This document shows positions 57,479 to 64,000 of a DNA stretch of 64,000 nt, one piece after another (the first letter of the stretch is position 1; the number at the start of each line of letters is the position of its first letter). Source of the DNA: Trichomonas vaginalis G3 (Eukaryota; Parabasalia; Trichomonadida; Trichomonadidae); contig NC_067205.1 in NCBI RefSeq assembly GCF_026262505.1, positions 19,465,645-19,529,644 on the forward strand, read 5' to 3'. Under the pieces are notes generated by a model that worked only from the letters and a program-made list of their open reading frames with translations, made no database searches and was not told the DNA's origin. Made by a program: the position numbers and the translations under genes.

Positions 57479-60400
57479 ATGCCACGTAAGCTACGTAAGA
57501 ATATACGTAAGAGGAAGAGAGCATTGAAACATCCAATAGTAAAACTGACACCACAACAACAGTTGCAACAACAAATGATGAATGACCCCACTATGTTGCA
57601 ACAAATGTCAAGCAACCCTATGCTTTTAAACCGAGTTATTGGTGCACAGAGTGGAGGTTTAAGAGCGGCACTTTTAGCGAAAATGGCAGGCTATGGTGGA
57701 GCTGCAGACGGAACAGCTTATAACCCTCAAAGTCAAATGAATTTGAGTTCACTCAAAAATCAAATAACAGATGTCAAAAAGTCAAACATAGACATACAGA
57801 AACAAATAAGTGAAAACGAAAAGAAACTAGAATATGACAGACACACAAAGAAACTCAATGAGTTAAACGTAGAGAAAAAGAAGAAAGAAGAACAACTGAA
57901 AGAACTAAGTACAGAGGAATATGCGAAAAAAGTGTCAGAAAAAGCAGCAGAAGTAGCAAAAATGGAACAAGATGTTATAAATTTGAAAAACCATACTACT
58001 CAATATAAAGTACTGAAAGATGAAGAAATAAAACAAAAAGCCCTGAAGACATATATGGATAGCGATGAGTATAAAAAAGAAGTTGAAGCAAATGTAAAGG
58101 CAGAAAAACTTTTACAGTTGCAAAACCAAACCGTACAGTATGAAAACTTAGCACAAGAAAGTAAAAATAACGACGCAGCCATGCAAAAGGCAATGAAAAG
58201 CGCAGAATATATAAAAGCTAATAATGACTGGTTAGATGCCCAAGCCAACGCTAAAGCAGCCCAACTTATAGGGTCAATAAGGACAAAAATACAAGCGGAT
58301 GAAGACAGTTCAAATGAAGCTTTAATGAATGCTGACTTTAAGAACGCCTTCGAAGCTCTTCATAGTAAGGTGAAACTAGTGAACGACTTCTCATCTGGAA
58401 AGAAACTGAAGTCTGAAGGTTTCGACAAAGAGTTAAGAGAAGTAGCACAAAATATGACGAAAATAACAGATGCAGCAACGAGACAGGCAGTTCAAAGTGC
58501 CTATGACGCCGTTAGAGCAACTGTTGTGGAAAGTCAAGAAAAAGAGTTACAACAGACCAAAACAGACCTAGTAAATGCTTTCTTAAAAACGAAAAGTCAG
58601 GTAGGACATTATGCTGCAGATGGAACATATGTGCCAGCTGGTGGAACTTATATACCACCAAACCCTCCAAGAGAAGCACCTGCACCAGGACTACCTAAAA
58701 CATTTACATCGTCACATGGACACAGACACAGGCATGCACCAAAACCAACACAACAACCAACACAACAACCAACAGTTCAAAACACTGCACCACAACCAAC
58801 AGTTCAAAACACTGCACAGCAACCAACAGTTCAAAACCCTGCACAGCAACCAACAGTTCAAAACCCTGCACAACAACAACCACAAACAGAGCAAGGACAT
58901 AAAAGAAGTAGAGAACAAGGAAACCAAGAATTCTTAAAAATGCTTAAGGAAGACTATGGTTACCCAGATACTCTTGACTTTAGTGACAGATATAAAGAAG
59001 CTATTAGAAAGTTCAAGGAAGGAAATACTGACCCGAACCTATTTAGCTTTATGGTTCAGCACCAAATGGGATATAATTTCAAACCTGGAAAATACAAGCT
59101 CGCTAAGGGATATGATTTAATAGCATATCATCCAAATGACATGACTGAATTTACTCCGAGATATTTGGTGTCAGAGCTAAATGATAATTCAACTCTCTTC
59201 ATGAAACGCGTAAAAAATAGAGACGGAACGAAAGAAGAAAGGTTTATGAGTCCGGATGACTTAGATAGGGAACTTGTTAAAAACGGTCTCGGAATATATG
59301 AAATGCCAGCAGATGAGGTACAAGAAACTCCACAGGAAGAAGTTCAGATACAACCAGACATGGAAGAAATAGTTCAGCAACAACAGCTAGAAGAGCCTGA
59401 AGGAAACGAACAAGTCCCTCCTTTGGAAACTAACTTCACAGAACTAGATGAAGATTTGGAACAGCCGAAAAATCTTGACCCTCAACAAGTGTATGCGGGG
59501 AATATGGAATCTTTCCAAGAGTCTAAGAAAAATTCGGCTGACATAGTAGAAGAATATCGAAAAATGTTCGCCGACATACAAAAGACTCCAACATCAGATG
59601 AAAATATTCAGCATAGAATGGAAGAACTGAAAGAAAGTGTACGCAAATACAACAATCCTTTTTACTTACGACCATATAACGTTCAATCTTTGGCTGAACT
59701 CGGTGAAAATAAAAGGTTAAATTTCACCAAAACATATAGAAATGAAACATTGTTTAAAGTTCATTCAGAACCTAACCAATATGGAAACAAACCTACTTTT
59801 GTTTCTGCAGACTATGGAACTACAATGAGATGGGGTCATAAAGCTAATCCGGATAGGTGGTTCATAAACTTACAACCTCAATTCCAAGAAGTTGTAGACG
59901 CAATGGAAGTGAATGGTGAACCAGATATAGCTGGTATTTTCAGCGCGGCTTTAATGCCATTGAAAGATATGAAACATGCAGATATTTTGAACCAGTATGA
60001 AATGAACATGGCTGATGGAAATATAACACCTGACGTTCTAGAACATTTATCTCAAAGAACTACACAGAACCATAGAGATGGTATATTTGGTGAAGAGTTT
60101 AGAAAGAAAGTTAGGGAGAGAGAAGGAAGAGAACCTATTGTACATGACCTTGCAAACGAAAGTTTGCAAAATGTCATAAAAACTTACTTTGCAGACAATG
60201 AACCGAGAAGGGATGAATATTTAAGAAAACTCAAATGGACAGTACCAAATGAAATGTTAGTATTGAAAAACATGTTCCTTGACAAAATAAAACCAACTAC
60301 AGAAATAAATGACGCAAGACTGAAACATTGGGTAAAAGCTTTCCCATTCACAAAAGATATTATTGGTAACATGGAAAGAAAACCAGAATGGCTACAAAAA

Positions 60401-60688
60401 CATATATTTGGAAACGAGCTTATTCCATATGGACAAGCTCTGTTTGAAGAGCTTGAACCGGAAACTCAGGAAAGAGTCATGCAAACAATACGCGAAGACT
60501 CAAATACAAACTATGACAAAATCTTTCTAGGATATAGGTTACCTGAGATGGGCGACCAGAGCCCAAAGGCAAAAAGGACATGGGAAATTTACAACATACT
60601 AGGTGAACATGAGGCAAAGATGCAACAACTTGAAGCAGAGGGCAAGTTACCAAAAGCGACACCAAAGAAGAAGAGTAGAACAAAGTGA
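57479..60688 (+). CDS. Large basic coiled-coil Polinton protein, 1069 aa, C copy
   Basis: Same organisation as 49897-53175. Only one to two GGTYIPA-type units, and a PTVQN repeat zone of four units. Open throughout. A Ser/Glu-rich stretch (SENSEEVTSSSESSGNEGKR type) lies in the DNA just after the stop, absent from B2. Confidence 0.7.
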   Translation: MPRKLRKNIRKRKRALKHPIVKLTPQQQLQQQMMNDPTMLQQMSSNPMLLNRVIGAQSGGLRAALLAKMAGYGGAADGTAYNPQSQMNLSSLKNQITDVKKSNIDIQKQISENEKKLEYDRHTKKLNELNVEKKKKEEQLKELSTEEYAKKVSEKAAEVAKMEQDVINLKNHTTQYKVLKDEEIKQKALKTYMDSDEYKKEVEANVKAEKLLQLQNQTVQYENLAQESKNNDAAMQKAMKSAEYIKANNDWLDAQANAKAAQLIGSIRTKIQADEDSSNEALMNADFKNAFEALHSKVKLVNDFSSGKKLKSEGFDKELREVAQNMTKITDAATRQAVQSAYDAVRATVVESQEKELQQTKTDLVNAFLKTKSQVGHYAADGTYVPAGGTYIPPNPPREAPAPGLPKTFTSSHGHRHRHAPKPTQQPTQQPTVQNTAPQPTVQNTAQQPTVQNPAQQPTVQNPAQQQPQTEQGHKRSREQGNQEFLKMLKEDYGYPDTLDFSDRYKEAIRKFKEGNTDPNLFSFMVQHQMGYNFKPGKYKLAKGYDLIAYHPNDMTEFTPRYLVSELNDNSTLFMKRVKNRDGTKEERFMSPDDLDRELVKNGLGIYEMPADEVQETPQEEVQIQPDMEEIVQQQQLEEPEGNEQVPPLETNFTELDEDLEQPKNLDPQQVYAGNMESFQESKKNSADIVEEYRKMFADIQKTPTSDENIQHRMEELKESVRKYNNPFYLRPYNVQSLAELGENKRLNFTKTYRNETLFKVHSEPNQYGNKPTFVSADYGTTMRWGHKANPDRWFINLQPQFQEVVDAMEVNGEPDIAGIFSAALMPLKDMKHADILNQYEMNMADGNITPDVLEHLSQRTTQNHRDGIFGEEFRKKVREREGREPIVHDLANESLQNVIKTYFADNEPRRDEYLRKLKWTVPNEMLVLKNMFLDKIKPTTEINDARLKHWVKAFPFTKDIIGNMERKPEWLQKHIFGNELIPYGQALFEELEPETQERVMQTIREDSNTNYDKIFLGYRLPEMGDQSPKAKRTWEIYNILGEHEAKMQQLEAEGKLPKATPKKKSRTK

Positions 60689-60836
60689 AAATAGTGAAGA
60701 AGTAACTTCATCTAGTGAAAGTAGTGGCAATGAAGGAAAAAGAAGAGTTAAAAACTCAGTCAGGAAGAAAGTAAAGCTTGGTACGAAACAATTATGACAA
60801 ATAAATCCAACTATTCTATATTTTTACCCATATGAA

Positions 60837-62445
60837 ATGTACGCCGCTCAGAATATAACGCCAACAATTTTGGATGCCATGAACGGAAATGTTTCCGAAT
60901 GGTATAACGAATGCGACAATGCCATTAGAAGGTCAGAAATAGTTCCTGGAACTTACGAATATACAACTGCTGTTTCTTATGGAAACGTAGGTGAGTTTGG
61001 AGAAGGTTCTTCAACAACAGTAGATATTGCTTGCGACAGGTTTCATATTATTTCTATTGACAACTCATTCTTATACGTGGAACAAGACATTGAAATAAAA
61101 CCTTCTGCCAAGTTGTCTGACAAGAAAGGTTGCAATGGAATTTTCTATGTCGGATACCAATATGCTCCAGAAGTTTTCATGGGATATAAGATATATTCTA
61201 ACTCTGACTTAGTTCAAACAGTAACATGGGCAAACTATGAATGGTTCGCTTTGAGAAACTCAGTACAACCACAAGCTAGAGAACAAACAGACCAGTATGC
61301 AAATATTGAGAAAATAAGAAGACTTGACCCTAACGTTCCAGGAGTTTATGTTAACCTTTCTGGTTCAGATGGAACTGCTGCCACTAAAGTAAAACTGAAA
61401 CTTAGAGTTCCTTTGTCATCTTTCCTCATCTTCAGGTTTTTAAGATACTTGCCAAACTGGGCAGGAAAAATTTCTATTGAACTTACTCCAAGCAAAAATA
61501 ACTTAGTCATTGCACCAACACAAGACCCATTCACTCTTACAGACGTAAAGGGAACAAATCAAACGTCATTCGCCGAATTTTGCAAAGGCAAGGTTGACTT
61601 AGACTTTGGTTTCTCAAACTTCAACAATGAAGTAAACTATTATTTCAATGCTGCTGGAACTGCTTGGGACCCAGTTAAGTTTACATGCGAAAAATTTGAA
61701 TGCAAGAGAATAGAAAGCAGACTTGCAGTCTATATGTTGGACCCAGATATTTCAAATGCTTTAGCTGCCAAATATATTGCAGTTCCACTTATGTTCCCTA
61801 TACACCAAATATCTGTCAAAGACTTTGCAGGTGAAGTTGGAAACCAAAGTGCTGACCCAGGTGCAAGAACAGATATTGCTTTAAACAACTGCAATGAAAC
61901 ATGCAGATACTATGTTTGTACTGTTCAGACGAACTATAAATGACTATTCTTGTTTCTACAACCCCGGTATTAAATATCATATAAACATAGATGGCAAATA
62001 TTATCCAAGAGAAGAATATTCTACAGTTGAGGATATGAGGTCATACAACTTGACATTAGATGCTATGAACTTTAACAACAACTTCACAACAACCATTAAC
62101 CCTGAAATGCAAAGTTCTATTATGCCATATGTGAAAGTATGGACTCATACAGGAGGTCAAAAAACTCAATATACAAATGGAGACCGTTCAAACTTTTGGC
62201 TTGGCATTCCATTTGCTGACTCAGAAGACTTTATGGGTGGTATTTCAACTGTTGGTACTGTACAAATACAATATACTGGTGACAGAGACGGTCCAGATGA
62301 ACTGAGAGCAAAGAAGTTTACAAAACCAATAGCACTTTTCACGGAAGATGCTCTTTTGAAGATTCGTTCGATGAAACCTGCTGGGGCTCCTCAGATTGGC
62401 ATAACGACAGCTTCCATCGAGCAGATTTTGGCAGCAGGTCAGTAA
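60837..62445 (+). pseudogene. Major capsid candidate, C copy, fossil
   Basis: Counterpart of 48224-49828, nearly identical apart from a variable surface-like stretch near 61535-61600 (DVKGTNQTSFAEFCKGK against VAGTGGAKFCDFCKDK in B2). Broken. Confidence 0.8.
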
Positions 62446-62757
62446 GTTGTTCTTGAACTGACTTCTCTCGTCAAATATTGACAGTACGCCAGTTTTGACA
62501 TAATATTGTAAGATAAACTTACCTTTAGAAATATCTGTAAGTTTTGAAGTTATATTTTTGTCAACGTCAAGAACTTTCACCATCTCGGTTATACCAACTT
62601 TCTTTGCTTTATGAAAATATTTAGGTTCAGCAAAGACTGCTATTCTATAACATTTACCATTGTTTGTATAAAGAACTATTCTGTCAATGTATTTGTATTG
62701 TTTGTGTGTGTAAACTTTGTTCTGCTTCAATTCGAAGAGATACTCGAATACGTCCAT
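62446..62757 (-). pseudogene. Accessory gene convergent with capsid, C copy, fossil
   Basis: Counterpart of 47911-48330; start MDVFEYLFELKQNKVYTHKQ conserved. Tail-to-tail with the capsid gene. Appears broken towards its end. Confidence 0.6.
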
Positions 62758-62775
62758 CTTTTTATTCTAAGTAAA

Positions 62776-63356
62776 ATGTCATTTCCGAAAAATAGAAGCG
62801 TAAGTGTTTCAAAAGGTTTAATGGCGGTGGCAGATGTGAAGTTAAATTCACCAACTCAAACAAACAGTCAAAGTGTTATTGTCAATGTCAAAGACAGAGA
62901 TGTTGAAGTGGGGAAACCATACGAGGACGAAGATGGTATAACAATTGTTCCTGTAAAGAACAACCAACATATCCTGAAGTTAGCAGAGACTTAAGTTCTG
63001 TTGCAGATATTCGAAATGACTACCAACAACTGAAAGACAAACTTCAAACTCAGGAGAAGATTTGTCAAGCTTTAAGTATAATGTTAAACTTGGTCGAACA
63101 CAACCCTGTAAAAGTGAACTCATATGTCATTGCACCTCATGAAGTTTTGAAAGAACTATTGAAACTTTTGACAGAGGCAGACGATATAAACATCAAAGAA
63201 ATAGAACCCGACATTAGTTGCTGTGGTGTTTCATATAATGTCATTGACAAGATATACGTTATGAAAGGAGGTGAAACGTTGAACTTAAAGTATAGTTTCC
63301 CAGACGTTATAAAAATATTTGACGACCACAACATTTCATTAAAATTTATTTGCTAA
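62776..63356 (+). pseudogene. 177-aa-type accessory gene, C copy, fossil
   Basis: Counterpart of 47316-47849 in B2 and 27375-27955 in B1. ATG divergent from the preceding gene with about 18 bp between. Broken. Confidence 0.6.
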
Positions 63357-63362
63357 GTAAAA

Positions 63363-63593
63363 ATGTCAAAACTTCTTGAAAGATGTTTGAAGAAAAATAA
63401 TATAGACTTTATTTCATGTAAAGGACTTTACACACTTTTGAACGATATGAAAGACCCTGTTTTGTTTGTTCGTGTAGACAAAGGAAAGTTCTATGTCTTT
63501 ACAAAATATTTGAACTTCTTAGACAGAGAACTTCAAGAAACGCCATGTGAAAGTTTAGATGAAGTTCTTCTCCACTTTCAGAAAAACTTTTAA
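63363..63593 (+). CDS. Unknown 76-aa protein, C copy
   Basis: MSKLLERCLKKNNIDFISCK, as in B2 47080-47310. Open. Confidence 0.6.
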   Translation: MSKLLERCLKKNNIDFISCKGLYTLLNDMKDPVLFVRVDKGKFYVFTKYLNFLDRELQETPCESLDEVLLHFQKNF

Positions 63594-63603
63594 ATATATA
63601 TAA

Positions 63604-64000
63604 ATGGCAGAAGACATAATGGTTTATACTATTACGACTAAAAACCCTGAGTCATATAATTCTATAACAACAAACTTACAAAGTCCTCAAGGACGATATT
63701 GTAAACTAACCTTAAACACAATGACGACTAAAGCCTGTTTTGCTCTTTTGACACCAGAAGACTTTATTGTTGTGAATGGTAAAAAATACTCCTTTGAAGA
63801 TACTTACTCAGATATACCACCAACAGGTTTTGTTGACTTATTTAATACTTTAAGTACGGGTGTAACATGTGCTGCAACTAGAGCAGGTTTCATTATGTTT
63901 GGATGTCCGACTGAGTTTACTATAAACGATATGAGCTATAATACAAAACTTATTTCTGGTTTTTACTACCAACAGTTTCCTATAACAGGAAAAGGTGTCA
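63604..64000 (+). CDS. Minor capsid candidate, C copy, cut by window edge
   Basis: Starts MAEDIMVYTITTKNPESYNS. Frame open to the window end as far as can be read; continues outside. Same family as 46275-47069. Confidence 0.5.
   Translation, partial: MAEDIMVYTITTKNPESYNSITTNLQSPQGRYCKLTLNTMTTKACFALLTPEDFIVVNGKKYSFEDTYSDIPPTGFVDLFNTLSTGVTCAATRAGFIMFGCPTEFTINDMSYNTKLISGFYYQQFPITGKGV

Larger units (their letters stand above)
57072..64000 (+). mobile_element. Polinton C, partial (right part outside window)
   Basis: Same family and gene order as B1 and the mirrored half of B2: large basic protein, capsid, convergent accessory gene, two accessory genes and the start of the minor-capsid candidate. 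Very close to B2 by eye. The terminus differs (see the terminal repeat entry) and lacks the 25-bp minisatellite. A few breaks in the part seen. Confidence 0.85.

Overview
The window is eukaryotic, AT-rich repeat DNA that most resembles a trichomonad (parabasalid) genome. The reasons are several Polinton/Maverick elements packed close together, very AT-rich gene-poor spacers, no introns seen, and start-proximal motifs of the form TCAYT or TCATTTTT that match the Trichomonas initiator. The host assignment is an inference; no species marker is present. Only two genes lie outside the Polinton DNA: a HUS1-like DNA-damage checkpoint clamp subunit (minus strand, 18178-19044) and an open hAT-type transposase (minus strand, 15251-17314).

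Layout. 1-15.2 kb: Polinton A, running off the left edge, with fibre/collar protein, integrase, KilA-N protein, a 313-aa gene inside an inverted-repeat cassette, HNH endonuclease, second KilA-N protein, protein-primed family B polymerase, a minor-capsid candidate, small genes and a jelly-roll major capsid candidate. 15.2-17.3 kb: hAT transposase. 17.3-20.9 kb: host DNA with HUS1. 20.9-31.0 kb: Polinton B1, plus orientation, eroded, ending in a 100-N gap. 31.1-53.9 kb: Polinton B2 in the opposite orientation, far better kept, carrying the inverted counterpart of B1 (large basic coiled-coil protein, capsid, SF3 helicase, packaging ATPase) plus fibre, integrase and a gene-dense middle block with a second, divergent family B polymerase. 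53.9-57.1 kb: host spacer with a striking 122-bp satellite whose unit folds into a cloverleaf. 57.1-64 kb: Polinton C, same family as B1/B2, plus orientation, running off the right edge.

The Polinton genes form the usual self-synthesising virus-like set: protein-primed polymerase and helicase for replication, integrase for insertion, FtsK/HerA-type ATPase for genome packaging, jelly-roll proteins for the shell and a collar-type fibre for the surface. All copies are treated here as fossils: A has a handful of breaks, B1 about a dozen or more, B2 several (mostly in the fibre, integrase and polymerase region) and C a few.

The most unusual signals are (i) a termini hairpin with a compensatory base-pair change, outside which sits a 22-26 nt poly-A/poly-T end; (ii) the cloverleaf satellite; (iii) two flavours of dispersed palindromes that punctuate the Polintons, swap at the same place between copies, and bracket a mobile-looking 313-aa gene cassette in two different Polintons; (iv) a 38-bp fragment of the KilA-N gene patched into a Polinton end; and (v) the foreign-looking middle block of B2.
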